NCBI GenBank assembly: GCA_026398275.1
Contig: JAPLTF010000062.1
Location: 1-64,000, forward strand
Source of the DNA: Verrucomicrobiota bacterium
GTDB taxonomy: Bacteria; Verrucomicrobiota; Verrucomicrobiia; Chthoniobacterales; Terrimicrobiaceae
Reading direction: 5' to 3'
DNA length: 64,000 nucleotides
In this document: piece by piece, positions 37,441-46,147 of the stretch
Numbering within the stretch: position 1 is the first letter of the stretch
Layout: every line of letters begins with the position of its first letter
Position numbers and translations under genes: made by a program
Notes under the pieces: generated by a model
Databases searched by the model: none
What the model was told of the DNA's origin: nothing
Seen by the model: the letters and a program-made list of their open reading frames with translations, nothing else

Positions 37441-38994
37441 ATGAACATCCGAACTTTGATTTCCCATCGTGCGGTCTTGGCCGCGACCATCCTCTGTTTT
37501 TTCCATGCCACCGGACTGACGGCGCCGGCTTCGGGTGAGTCGGCGGAATCCCGCCCCAACGTCATCGTCATCATCAGTGACGACCAAGGGTATGCCGATC
37601 TTGGCCTCCACAACTTCCGGAAGGACATCAAGACGCCGAATCTTGACCAGTTGGCGCGCGGCGGCGTTCTCTTCACCGACGGCTATGTCACGGCGCCGCA
37701 ATGCTCGCCTTCAAGGGCTGGGCTGCTGACCGGGCGCTACCAGCAAAGGTTCGGACTGGACTCGATTTCCGAACTGCCTCTTCCTCTCGGTGAGCAGACG
37801 ATAGCCGATCGTCTCCGTCGGGCGGGTTATGCCACTGGCATGGCGGGCAAGTGGCATTTGAGTTTCCCGAGCACAGTGACGCTTGGGGGATCCGAGACTG
37901 CGGAAGAGAAGGCTGAACTTCCCTTTGCCCCCGGTTCGCGAGGCTTTGAGGATTTTTTCTGGGGTAACTGGTACGACTATTGGGCGAATTACACGCTCGA
38001 CGGGAAATCCCTCAAGCCGCAAGGCGAAGCGATCAAGACCGATTCGAAAAACGAGAAGGATTATTACTTGGATGTGCAGACCGAAGCGGCTTTTTCGTTT
38101 ATCCGCCGCCAGGGCAAAAAGCCTTTCTTCTTTTACCTGGCCTACCTCGCGCCGCATACGCCGCTGATTGCCACGAAGAAATATCTGGATCGGTTTCCCG
38201 GCGACATGCCCGAGCGTCGCCGGACAGCGTTGGCGATGATGTCCGCGATGGATGAAGGTGTCGGCCGCATCACGGGGTTGCTGAAGGAGAAGGGCCTGCT
38301 CGACAACACCATTATCGTCTATCTCAGTGATAACGGCGCTCCTCTGGGCGTTCACACAGGCTCGACGCTGGAGGATATTCTGCCGACATGGGATCCTAAA
38401 GGCATGTGGGACGGCTCGCTCAATGAGCCGGCGCGCGGGGAGAAGGGCATGCTTTCGGAGGGCGGAATCCGCGTGCCCTTCATCATGTCGTGGCCGGCAC
38501 GTCTCTCGAAAGGGACGGTTTTTCGCGAGCCCGTGATCGCTCTCGATGTGGCTTCCACGGTCATTGCGGCCGCCAACCTCCCGCCCGACCCCAACTTGGA
38601 TGGCGTGAATCTTTTGCCCTACCTCGCCAAATCCGGCGCTGCGATGCCAGGCCGCGACATTTTCTGGAGATTCTGGAATCAAACGGCCGTGAGATCCGGA
38701 GATTGGAAAATGATCGTCGCGGCTGACTACAAGCTCCTGTTCAATCTCAAGGACGATCCTGGAGAGACGAAGAACGTCATCGCCGCGCATGCGGACATCG
38801 CGAAAGCGCTGGAGCTGAAGCTGGCAGCTTGGAACGCGGAGATGAAGCCGCCCGGAATCCCGAGGAAGCCCCTCAACCCACAGGAAGACAAGTGGTATCC
38901 CTATTACTTCAAGGATCCAAAGTCGCGGATTTCACCGGACGTTCCGCAGCTGCCGGATGGTGTGCAAGGTCATCGGCCCGGAAACAGGAACTGA
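37441..38994 (+). CDS. Secreted type I (formylglycine) sulfatase
   Basis: 517 residues with a signal peptide (~1-30). It hydrolyses sulfate esters. The maturation motif CSPSR has its cysteine at residue 88 (APQCSPSRAGLLTGRYQ) and must be converted to formylglycine. Metal ligands are seen in VIIISDDQGYADLG-like sequence near residue 41 and in YLSDNGAP; TGMAGKWHL carries the usual Lys-His. It belongs to the alkaline-phosphatase-like fold, probably subfamily S1. No maturase (anSME or FGE) is encoded here. It follows the GH71/GH99-like copy 2 by 2 bp, and the sulfated sugar it acts on is unknown. Confidence 0.88.
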   Translation: MNIRTLISHRAVLAATILCFFHATGLTAPASGESAESRPNVIVIISDDQGYADLGLHNFRKDIKTPNLDQLARGGVLFTDGYVTAPQCSPSRAGLLTGRYQQRFGLDSISELPLPLGEQTIADRLRRAGYATGMAGKWHLSFPSTVTLGGSETAEEKAELPFAPGSRGFEDFFWGNWYDYWANYTLDGKSLKPQGEAIKTDSKNEKDYYLDVQTEAAFSFIRRQGKKPFFFYLAYLAPHTPLIATKKYLDRFPGDMPERRRTALAMMSAMDEGVGRITGLLKEKGLLDNTIIVYLSDNGAPLGVHTGSTLEDILPTWDPKGMWDGSLNEPARGEKGMLSEGGIRVPFIMSWPARLSKGTVFREPVIALDVASTVIAAANLPPDPNLDGVNLLPYLAKSGAAMPGRDIFWRFWNQTAVRSGDWKMIVAADYKLLFNLKDDPGETKNVIAAHADIAKALELKLAAWNAEMKPPGIPRKPLNPQEDKWYPYYFKDPKSRISPDVPQLPDGVQGHRPGNRN

Positions 38995-39085
38995 TGGTCG
39001 TATCGAGTCCTCCCGGCAATCACTTCCCGTGTTTGCGAGCATTCGGGCATCCGCATGGCCTGATTTGGCGGCGCTCCGGGCTGGG

Positions 39086-39113
39086 TTGGCACTTTGACGC
39101 TATCAATTGGCAC
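39086..39113 (+). promoter_or_regulatory. Direct-repeat operator candidate (site A)
   Basis: Two perfect TTGGCAC half-sites (39086-39092, 39107-39113) are 21 bp apart. The second is followed by ATGCTTCAAGG and ends 44 nt before the ATG at 39158. The whole 80-bp leader is nearly the same as that of the gene at 52726-53385 (site B). A TTAAAT in the -10 position follows. Because the gene behind it is broken, the site now probably serves the beta-helix gene. Confidence 0.65.
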
Positions 39114-39157
39114 ATGCTTCAAGGCACCCGTCCGCCGGGAGAGTTAAATTTGCAGGC

Positions 39158-39423
39158 ATGAAAAACTTTTTTGCCACTTGCTTTATTGTTTTCTCAGCTT
39201 TTTCTTTGGGGATACCCTCGTGCAAGGAATGGAGAACGGGCAGAATTTCGAGTTCGGGTCGGTCCGCGAAAAAGAGTGGGAAAAGATCTCCATCAGCTAC
39301 AAGATCCGCCGCGAGGACATCGGCCAGGATTTGCGGTTCCTGGTCCAGGTTCAGTCCAGAAACGAGGTCCCCGGTTTGCCCGTCCTCGCGACCGCGGACT
39401 GGAAGGTGACGGTCACCCCGTGA
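39158..39423 (+). pseudogene. Internally deleted copy of the small secreted protein family
   Basis: It begins like the gene at 52726-53385 (MKNFFATCFIVFSAFS), then jumps straight to the last third (LGDTLVQGMENGQNFEFGSVREKEW...LATADWKVTVTP) in another frame. About 120 codons are missing, with the junction near 39201-39206, where both parent segments are rich in C and T (TTTTTC / TTCTTCC), so a short-homology deletion is likely. The ATG frame runs on as unrelated sequence. The leader and operator are intact. Confidence 0.8.
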
Positions 39424-39521
39424 CCCGAGCGCTGTTCCGCTGCTGACCCTTCTTGGCCGGACTGCCCGATCCGGTGATGTGCCGGATCAAATTCCATCAA
39501 AAAAAACCAAAGACGAATCCG

Positions 39522-41111
39522 ATGACATCGAGACACTCCCTCCGTGCGATTGCGCTGGTGTTCCTCTCTGCGCTGCCCGTGGCAGCCGAATCCCAGCCCC
39601 CGGCCAAGTCCAACATCTCGCTTCTTGAATATGGCGCGCGCTTCGACGGCGTGACCGACGACACCGAGGCATGGAAACGCGCGATCAAAGATGCGCTCTC
39701 CGGCCCGTGGGGAGCGGTGATCAAAGTTCCCGCCGGGCGCAGCGTGGTGAGCGAAACTCTCGTGGTTGAGATCACCGGCAACGAGGGGCTGGCCATCAAC
39801 GGTGAGGGTGCCGACATCAGCGAAATCATCTGGACCAAACCCGTGGACGGGATTCGCGTGGAGTTGGTCGATGGTTCCGCCTCCACTCGGGACGAGGGCG
39901 GGACCGGCGCCAAGTTCAAGATGTCCGGCGTCTCGCTGATCCAAGGCACTCCCTTCGTCAAGGTCGACACCACCGATCCCGTGCCGGCGGGCAGCACGCA
40001 ACTGCATCTGGCCACCACCGAGGGACTGCAGCCAGGCATGCACATCGACAGTTTCTGCCAGCGGATGTCCAACATCCCCCAGACCGCCACGATTGCCCGC
40101 ATCATCGATGACAAGACCGTGGAGCTGACCGAAAAAACCACCGGCCCGATGCCGGAAAGGGTGAGAAGAGGCGAAGAGTTGACCACTGAGAATAAGGCGC
40201 TCTACGAAATCGTGTTTGTTCAATATGCCGGCACGGCCCTGAGTATACGCGGTCGGTCGAACCAGCAACTCGGGGTGGAACCGCCCGAACTCATGATCAG
40301 CGATGTCAGCATCCACGGAGGATCGGGTGGCAGCGCTTTGACCGCTGGCAGCTGTTGGCGAGACGGGATTGTCTTGAAAGACCAGACCACCTTGCGGATC
40401 ACCGACACCGCGATCCGGTTCTCACGCGTTTCGCCCGTAGGCACGGGCATCACCATCTCCGGTGATCGGTCCAAGTCTCGATTGGTATCCGATCACCATC
40501 TGGAAAACGTCCGGATCCAGTGGGGCGAGGTCGGAATCTCGGTCTGCAACGGCGATGCCAATTTCGAAGGTTTGATGATCATGAACAGCACGATCGTGGG
40601 AAGCCGGCGCGCCGGAATCCTGGCTGACAATGGCGGCAGTTATTCCGGGCAACTGACCGTGACGGGCTGCCACATCAACGCCGGCGAAGCGGCCATTAAA
40701 ACGAATGGCATACTGGAAGTCGGTCTGTGCAACAACTACATCATCGCCGGCCATTCCCCAAGCCCGCGCCCGCTGGCCGTCGGCTTCGATTTCAAGAACA
40801 CAGCGTCCATGACCATCACCGGCAACCTGTTCAACTTCAACCCCGCCAATCCCGCGGGAGGCTGGGGGATCATCGTGGACTGCGACGAGAAATGGGGCGG
40901 ACGGACGATTCCCGCGGTGATCGCCAACAATTCCATTTTCAACCCGCCCACGGGAGGACTCTCGTTCCGCAACCATGCGACCAATATTCTGGTCAACGGC
41001 AATTCCATTGTCACGGCCGGCAAACCGGTCGAAGTGGCCGGAACCGCCAAGGTGAACGTCGGCATCAACCAGATCAACGGGGAGATGGTCACCGGGCTTG
41101 AAAAGAAGTAG
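39522..41111 (+). CDS. Secreted right-handed beta-helix protein, pectate-lyase-3-like (copy 1)
   Basis: 529 residues with a signal peptide (HSLRAIALVFLSALPVAAES). The start of the mature part, [20 protein letters not shown], is the hallmark of the pectate lyase 3 / GH28-like superfamily, and the rest shows parallel-beta-helix rungs (ITGNLFNFNP, ILVNGNSIVTAG). Substrate and whether it is a lyase or a hydrolase are unknown. A paralogue lies on the other strand at 53492-55045, nearly identical in the last ~45 residues. The ATG at 39522 precedes the signal peptide; the frame is open to 39453. The URO-D family gene follows after 12 bp. Confidence 0.75.
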   Translation: MTSRHSLRAIALVFLSALPVAAESQPPAKSNISLLEYGARFDGVTDDTEAWKRAIKDALSGPWGAVIKVPAGRSVVSETLVVEITGNEGLAINGEGADISEIIWTKPVDGIRVELVDGSASTRDEGGTGAKFKMSGVSLIQGTPFVKVDTTDPVPAGSTQLHLATTEGLQPGMHIDSFCQRMSNIPQTATIARIIDDKTVELTEKTTGPMPERVRRGEELTTENKALYEIVFVQYAGTALSIRGRSNQQLGVEPPELMISDVSIHGGSGGSALTAGSCWRDGIVLKDQTTLRITDTAIRFSRVSPVGTGITISGDRSKSRLVSDHHLENVRIQWGEVGISVCNGDANFEGLMIMNSTIVGSRRAGILADNGGSYSGQLTVTGCHINAGEAAIKTNGILEVGLCNNYIIAGHSPSPRPLAVGFDFKNTASMTITGNLFNFNPANPAGGWGIIVDCDEKWGGRTIPAVIANNSIFNPPTGGLSFRNHATNILVNGNSIVTAGKPVEVAGTAKVNVGINQINGEMVTGLEKK

Positions 41112-41123
41112 GAGCATCAAGAT

Positions 41124-42134
41124 ATGAAAAAGCGTCAAGATATGAACCACGTGGAAAGATTCCGGGCGGTGATGAATTTCCAACCGGTCGACCGGCTGCC
41201 GATGTGGGAGTGGGCGATGTGGTGGGACAAGACGATCAAGCGCTGGCACGGCGAAGGTCTGCCGCAGGATCTCGCCTGTCACCAGGTCTTCGACATTTCC
41301 GCCTTCTTCGGCCTCGACCCCTACCAGCAATTCTGGTTCAGCACGACCGAGGCGACGATCGAAGCGACCCAGCACCACGTCGAGGGAGCGGTCGAAACGA
41401 TGGACGATTACCGGCGAATCAGGCCGGCCCTGTTCCCCGACCACGGCAGGGCGATTGAGACCATGCGCCCCTGGGGCGAACGGCAGGCCCGCGGCGAGGC
41501 GGTCGTGTGGAGCACCCTCGAGGGTTTTTTCTGGTGTCCCCGCACCTTGATGAACATCGAGCGGCTCAGCTACGCCTTCTACGACCAACCGGAACTTGTC
41601 CACGCGATCAACCAGGACTTGTTGGAGTTCAACCTCGGTCTGGTGCGGCAAATGACCAAGGTCTGCGTGCCCACCTTCATGACCCTGGCCGAGGACATGA
41701 GCTACAACCACGGCCCGATGATTTCAAAGGCCACCTTCGACGAATTCCTCGCCCCCTATTACCGCCGCCTGATCGCGGAACTCCGCGAGCACGACATCAT
41801 GCTCATCGTTGATACCGACGGCGATGTCACCCAGATGGTGCCTTGGCTGTTGGACACCGGGGTGGCCGGAGTCCTGCCGCTCGAACGCCAGGCCGGTGTC
41901 GACGGGATGAAGCTGCGCGAGGCCTTTCCCGGGCTGCGCATGGTGGGCCACTTCAACAAAATGGTGATGAACTGCGGCGAGGACGCGGTGCGCGCCGAGT
42001 TCGAGCGCCTGCGGCCGCTGGTGAAATCCGGCGGCTTCATCCCGAGCGTCGACCACCAGACGCCGCCCGGCGTTTCGATCGAGGAATACCGTTCCTACCT
42101 GCGGATTTTCACCGAGTTCGTGAACAACCCGTGA
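41124..42134 (+). CDS. Uroporphyrinogen decarboxylase (URO-D) family protein
   Basis: 336 residues, no signal peptide, so it is cytoplasmic among secreted neighbours. The barrel has ERFRAVMNFQPVDRLPMWEW at the start and VDTDGDVTQMVPWLLDTGVAGVLPLE in the second half. In this divergent branch, roles range from corrinoid methyl transfer (MtaA/CmuA type) to unknown, and heme synthesis is unlikely. Such genes often accompany glycan clusters in Verrucomicrobiota and Planctomycetota, where O-methyl sugar demethylation is one guess. No corrinoid protein gene is near. It sits between the beta-helix gene and GH116. Confidence 0.75.
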   Translation: MKKRQDMNHVERFRAVMNFQPVDRLPMWEWAMWWDKTIKRWHGEGLPQDLACHQVFDISAFFGLDPYQQFWFSTTEATIEATQHHVEGAVETMDDYRRIRPALFPDHGRAIETMRPWGERQARGEAVVWSTLEGFFWCPRTLMNIERLSYAFYDQPELVHAINQDLLEFNLGLVRQMTKVCVPTFMTLAEDMSYNHGPMISKATFDEFLAPYYRRLIAELREHDIMLIVDTDGDVTQMVPWLLDTGVAGVLPLERQAGVDGMKLREAFPGLRMVGHFNKMVMNCGEDAVRAEFERLRPLVKSGGFIPSVDHQTPPGVSIEEYRSYLRIFTEFVNNP

Positions 42135-42175
42135 CGAATCGTGGCAATGTCTCCGGGCAACCGAGCCCTTCCGGC

Positions 42176-42203
42176 ATGGCGCGTGGACACTACAGATGGG
42201 CAC
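42176..42203 (+). promoter_or_regulatory. Direct-repeat operator candidate (site C)
   Basis: Half-sites ATGGCGC (42176-42182) and TGGGCAC (42197-42203) are 21 bp apart, followed by CCGCTTCAAGGCG as in site D. A good -10 box TAGAAT lies at 42230-42235. The distance to the GH116 ATG is 65 nt, one repeat length (21) more than the 44 nt seen at sites A, B, D and E. Confidence 0.6.
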
Positions 42204-42268
42204 CCGCTTCAAGGCGGTGGCAATCGTGATAGAATACTCATGGTATCCGCAGAAGATCTTATCCTCCC

Positions 42269-45200
42269 ATGAGCAAAACCCCATTCGCCCTCCTAGGCCT
42301 TATCGTCCTGCAGGCCGGCATTGCTTTTGTCGATGCGAAGGCCTGCGGCTTACGCACCTTTGAAGGCCAGAACCTAACGGCGATCGACTTTCCGGTCGGA
42401 GCACTGGGCGGATCGGTTATTCGCTTGGACGGCCAGGCCCAGCGGAGGTGGTGGCATATCTTTAACAACTTCGAGGAGCGCCCCGGGAGCGGATTTGTGC
42501 CCAACAGCTTTTTTGCGATCCGCACGCGCCAGGGAAATTCCACGGTGGTTCGCGCCCTGCAGACCGCGCCGGTGGGTCCGTTCGAGCCGATGCAGAGCTT
42601 GAAGTTCCGCTGCGCGTTTCCGTTTGCCTGGTATGATTTTGCCGACGGAAAACTCCCTGTCTCGGTCTCGCTGGAGGCCTATAGCTTCCTGATCCCGATG
42701 GATCTCAAAAGTTCGGCCATTCCCAGCGCTGTCTTTCGCTACACGGTGAAAAACACGGGGTCACTGGCGGTTCAGGTGAGCCTGCTGGCGGCCCAGCAAA
42801 ATGCGGTGGGCTTCAATGGCTGCGATCCAGTAACGGGTCCGGACAATCGGCAACACGCGGGATACGGCACGAACAAAAACCGGATCATTTCAACCGGCGG
42901 TCGAACCGTTTTGCAGATGACCGGTGCGGCGGGCAGCATGGCCTTGTCTGCGGGCGAGACCGCCATGACTTCGAGTGCGGATTGGAAAGACCTCACGACG
43001 CTGCATGCCGACTTCGAGGAAAACGGACAGATCACCGGTGCGGCGGAAGCCGCCAGTCCGGCTAAGGACGAATCCGATCTGCGTGCGAGTGTGTTGTTTG
43101 AGGATTTCGAGTCAGAGAACTATGAAAACTGGACGGCGACAGGCACGGCCTTCGGCAATGGGCCTGTCGAAGCCTCAAAGATGCCCGCGTATCAGGGCAA
43201 TGTGGGTGCGCATGGGAAGAGGCTGGTTAACAGCCACAATGCACGCCAAGGTGAAAACTTTATGGGCGCCGATGCCCATACCGGAACACTGACCTCCGGG
43301 CCTTTCAAGATTGAGCGCCACTACATTACCGCCCTGATTTCCGGGGGAAAAGATACAGGGAAGACCTCCCTGCAGCTTCTGATTGATGGCGAGGTGGTGG
43401 CCAGCGTCGCGGGGAACGATGGCAACAAGATGGAATGCAAAAGCCTGCCCGTTCAAAAATTTGAGGGGCAGACTGCACAACTTCGCATCGTGGACGATTC
43501 ATCCGAAGGCTGGGGGAATATCGGGGTTGACCAGATTGTCTTCTCGGACAAACCGGAAGCGGGATCGCAAGAGCCAGGGGTAACGGTTGACGGCGCGCTG
43601 GCGAAGGAGTTCGAGCTGAAGCCCGGCGAAGAGCGCTCGGTGACTTTTGTCCTGAGCTGGCATTTCCCGAATGGCACTTTTGGCCTGAGAGACAACCCCG
43701 ATTGGTTTTTTCCGGAGGGCGGTTGCCAGTATGAGAACTGGTGGCCCGACGCCATGGCGGTGGATGAATACGTGGCGGCTCATTTCGGCGAGTTGGACCG
43801 CAAGACGCGTCTTTACCAGGCCTCGCTGTATGAATCGAATCTGCCCGGCTATGTCATCGACCGAATTTCCTCAAACATTGCCGTGTTGAAATCGCCCACG
43901 GCGTTTTGGACAAGGGGCGGTTATTTCGGCCTCTGGGAAAGCACATCCAGCAAGGAAGATTGGTTTGGCAACGCCAAGCATGTCTACCACTATGCGCAGG
44001 GCCACGCCCGTCTTTTCCCGGAACTCGGCCGCTTGTTAAGAATCCAAGATCTGAGGACCTTGTCTCCGGAAGGTCTTTTCCCCGCCCGCGACGGGGACAA
44101 GTTCAATGCGATGGACGGGCATTTTGGCACGATCCTTGGCATTTATCGGGAACATCTCCTGTCGACCGACGATTCCTTTCTCAAAGGGGTATGGGAGAAG
44201 ACGCGCAAGGCGATGGATTATGCCATCGCGACCCATGACAAGGACCAGGACGGGATGCTCTCAGGCTCGTTTGGCACGACTCTCGACTGCGCTATTTCCG
44301 GCACATCGCCCTGGATCGGTTCGCTCTACATCGCTGCGCTTGAAGCCAGCGCGCGCATGGCAGCGACCGTTGGCGATGACGGGGCGGCCAGGCGCTACAC
44401 CGCTCTCTATCAAACCGCCCGTGTGAAACAGGACGCGGAACTGTGGGACGAGAAGCTCGGCTACTACAAGGAGAAGACGGAAAACTTGCCAGGCGCGCAC
44501 GTGATGGGGGATGCCCTTTCGATCGACATGCTCCTTGGCCAGTGGTGGGCCAATCAAGTCGGTCTTGGGCAAATCTACCCCGCGGAGCGCACAAGGTCGG
44601 CATTGAAGAAAATTTACGAACAAAATCGCTTCACCGATGTGCAAGGCCTCTACCCCACGAAGTGGCGGGATTTCCTTGGAAAGGGCGACACCGGTTGGCA
44701 GATGTTCCACTATCCCGGCCCCGTGCCTGCCAACACGGTTCTTTATTACGATGAGGTCATGAGCGGCTTCGAATACGGCGCAGCGGCCGCCATGATCCAA
44801 TACGGGCTGGTAACGGAAGGGCTCGACATCATCAAGGCGATCCACGACCGCTACGACGGTCGCCTGCGCGCGCAAGGGGAGGTCCACATGGAACACATGT
44901 CCACGGTGTTCGGCTGTGGAAGTCCGGTGGGCGAGGATGAATGCGGCGATTTCTACGGACGCGCCATGAGCAGTTGGTCGGCCCTGCTGGCATTGCAAGG
45001 CTTCCAATACGATGGACCGCAACAGTCAATTGCCTTCAAGCCGATATGGCAGCCGGAGGACCACACCTCATTTTTCACCGCCGCCGAGGGCTGGGGAGTC
45101 TTTGTTCAAAGCCGCAAAGACGGTATCCAAACCGAGCGCCTCGAACTCAAATACGGCCAATTGGAACTTCGCGAGCTGGTTTTCGAGGTGCCTGCCGCGA

Positions 45201-45343
45201 AGACTGATGCCAAGGCAACCGTGAAAGCAGGCGGTCGCCCGTTGGCCGCCAAAACCTCGGTCCACGGCACCGAACTCCGCCTCAACTTGGATCAGCCGGT
45301 TGAACTGAAAGCCGGTGAAACCTTACTCGTTGAAATCCGGTGA
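42269..45343 (+). CDS. Secreted GH116-like glycosidase with an inserted beta-sandwich module
   Basis: 1024 residues with a signal peptide (KTPFALLGLIVLQAGIAFVDA). The N-terminal beta-sandwich (FPVGALGGSVIRLDGQAQRRWW) and C-terminal helical barrel (NIAVLKSPTAFWTRGGYFGLWE, DFYGRAMSSWSALLALQGF) are those of GH116, the GBA2 family of beta-glucosidases/xylosidases. Residues ~270-435 hold an extra module (FEDFESENYENWTATGTAFG ... GWGNIGVDQIVFSD) also known from levanase-like GH32 enzymes. Where the family usually has NTYDxE with the nucleophile Glu, this one reads TTLDCAISG, so catalysis may differ. It has its own operator candidate (site C). Confidence 0.72.
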   Translation: MSKTPFALLGLIVLQAGIAFVDAKACGLRTFEGQNLTAIDFPVGALGGSVIRLDGQAQRRWWHIFNNFEERPGSGFVPNSFFAIRTRQGNSTVVRALQTAPVGPFEPMQSLKFRCAFPFAWYDFADGKLPVSVSLEAYSFLIPMDLKSSAIPSAVFRYTVKNTGSLAVQVSLLAAQQNAVGFNGCDPVTGPDNRQHAGYGTNKNRIISTGGRTVLQMTGAAGSMALSAGETAMTSSADWKDLTTLHADFEENGQITGAAEAASPAKDESDLRASVLFEDFESENYENWTATGTAFGNGPVEASKMPAYQGNVGAHGKRLVNSHNARQGENFMGADAHTGTLTSGPFKIERHYITALISGGKDTGKTSLQLLIDGEVVASVAGNDGNKMECKSLPVQKFEGQTAQLRIVDDSSEGWGNIGVDQIVFSDKPEAGSQEPGVTVDGALAKEFELKPGEERSVTFVLSWHFPNGTFGLRDNPDWFFPEGGCQYENWWPDAMAVDEYVAAHFGELDRKTRLYQASLYESNLPGYVIDRISSNIAVLKSPTAFWTRGGYFGLWESTSSKEDWFGNAKHVYHYAQGHARLFPELGRLLRIQDLRTLSPEGLFPARDGDKFNAMDGHFGTILGIYREHLLSTDDSFLKGVWEKTRKAMDYAIATHDKDQDGMLSGSFGTTLDCAISGTSPWIGSLYIAALEASARMAATVGDDGAARRYTALYQTARVKQDAELWDEKLGYYKEKTENLPGAHVMGDALSIDMLLGQWWANQVGLGQIYPAERTRSALKKIYEQNRFTDVQGLYPTKWRDFLGKGDTGWQMFHYPGPVPANTVLYYDEVMSGFEYGAAAAMIQYGLVTEGLDIIKAIHDRYDGRLRAQGEVHMEHMSTVFGCGSPVGEDECGDFYGRAMSSWSALLALQGFQYDGPQQSIAFKPIWQPEDHTSFFTAAEGWGVFVQSRKDGIQTERLELKYGQLELRELVFEVPAAKTDAKATVKAGGRPLAAKTSVHGTELRLNLDQPVELKAGETLLVEIR

Positions 45344-45380
45344 GCTTTCCCGATGGCAGCGCCATTAACCAAAAGGGAGG

Positions 45381-45463
45381 ATGATGGTTGAGGGTTGAGG
45401 GACTCCGAGCGGCCTAGGTTTGACCCATCAACTCTCATCAATCAACCTTCAACTCTGTTTTTA
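45381..45463 (+). terminator. GGTTGA-rich inverted repeat with T-run, possible terminator
   Basis: GGTTGAGGGTTGAG (from 45386) can pair, using several G-U pairs, with CAATCAACCTTCAACTC (45440-45456), followed by TGTTTTT. The loop is long (~38 nt). It lies just past the GH116 stop. Repeated GTTGA words on both arms also make it a possible mobile or palindromic element. Confidence 0.4.
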
Positions 45464-45473
45464 GCACCAGATC

Positions 45474-45950
45474 GTATGATCGAATATGGGACGGCCCCTC
45501 TTCCTGACGCCACCAAGGTCGTCAATCCCGCTTGGCGCAAGCTCGATCAGGCGGTGCGCCGCGAGTCGGCCAAGCTCAAAAACCTGCAGTCCCAACTCGT
45601 TTCGCGCACCCTGCCCATGAAGGCCGACGAGGAAAAGGCGCGGCGTTTCGAGAGGGAAACCGGAGCGCTCCTCCTGGAGATCAAAGCCAAGGAAGTGCAA
45701 CTCGAAACCGACAAACAATCGCGCAAAACCACCACACGACGCCCGCTCGCTCGTGCGCCAAATCCCGCGCTCTGCCGCCGATCTCATCCCCGCCCCATCG
45801 GCTCAAACCCTCACTGTTCGCCTGCACGCCCTGAGCAGCCCCATCCATGACGCCGCCCTCCAGCACCTCTGCGCCGAACTCAACGCCACCGAAACCCCAT
45901 TCCCAGGAACTTCCCTACGCCTCCTTTTTCAGCCCGTAGGGCTCCCGATT
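45474..45950 (+). pseudogene. Degraded transposase-like fragment
   Basis: The first part (IEYGTAPLPDATKVVNPAWRKLDQAVRRESAKLKNLQSQLV) and a second part in another frame (ARSLVRQIPRSAADLIP ... HALSSPIHDAALQHLCAELNATETPFPGTSLRLLF) resemble the C-terminal region of large transposase-like proteins common in Planctomycetota and Verrucomicrobiota (from memory, not searched). They are separated by a deletion and frame change near 45735. There is no N-terminal part and no ends of an element. The rest of 45951-46147 shows nothing. Confidence 0.5.
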
Positions 45951-46147
45951 CTTTCCATGGGATTCAGGAGCCCTGAGGCTTTGCCGAACCGGCCCTCGGG
46001 CAACGGGGGCATTGACGCCGGTTGTTTTTCCGTCGCGTTTTGGCCAAGGCAAGCTGCGGCATTGAGCCAGACCGTTGCGAGGAGTCGGGAAGCGGTCAAC
46101 GGGGTAGGGTATAGGCGTATAGTGGGCCAACCTCCAAACAACCCCAC

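Noticed and set aside
39107-39123. TTGGCAC read as a sigma-54 -24 box
   Set aside because: The -12 GC is missing at the required spacing at all sites, and the 21-bp doubling fits an AraC operator better.
45381-45457. Short CRISPR-like array from repeated GTTGA words
   Set aside because: The words are 5-7 bases, irregularly spaced and arranged as an inverted repeat, not as direct repeats with spacers.
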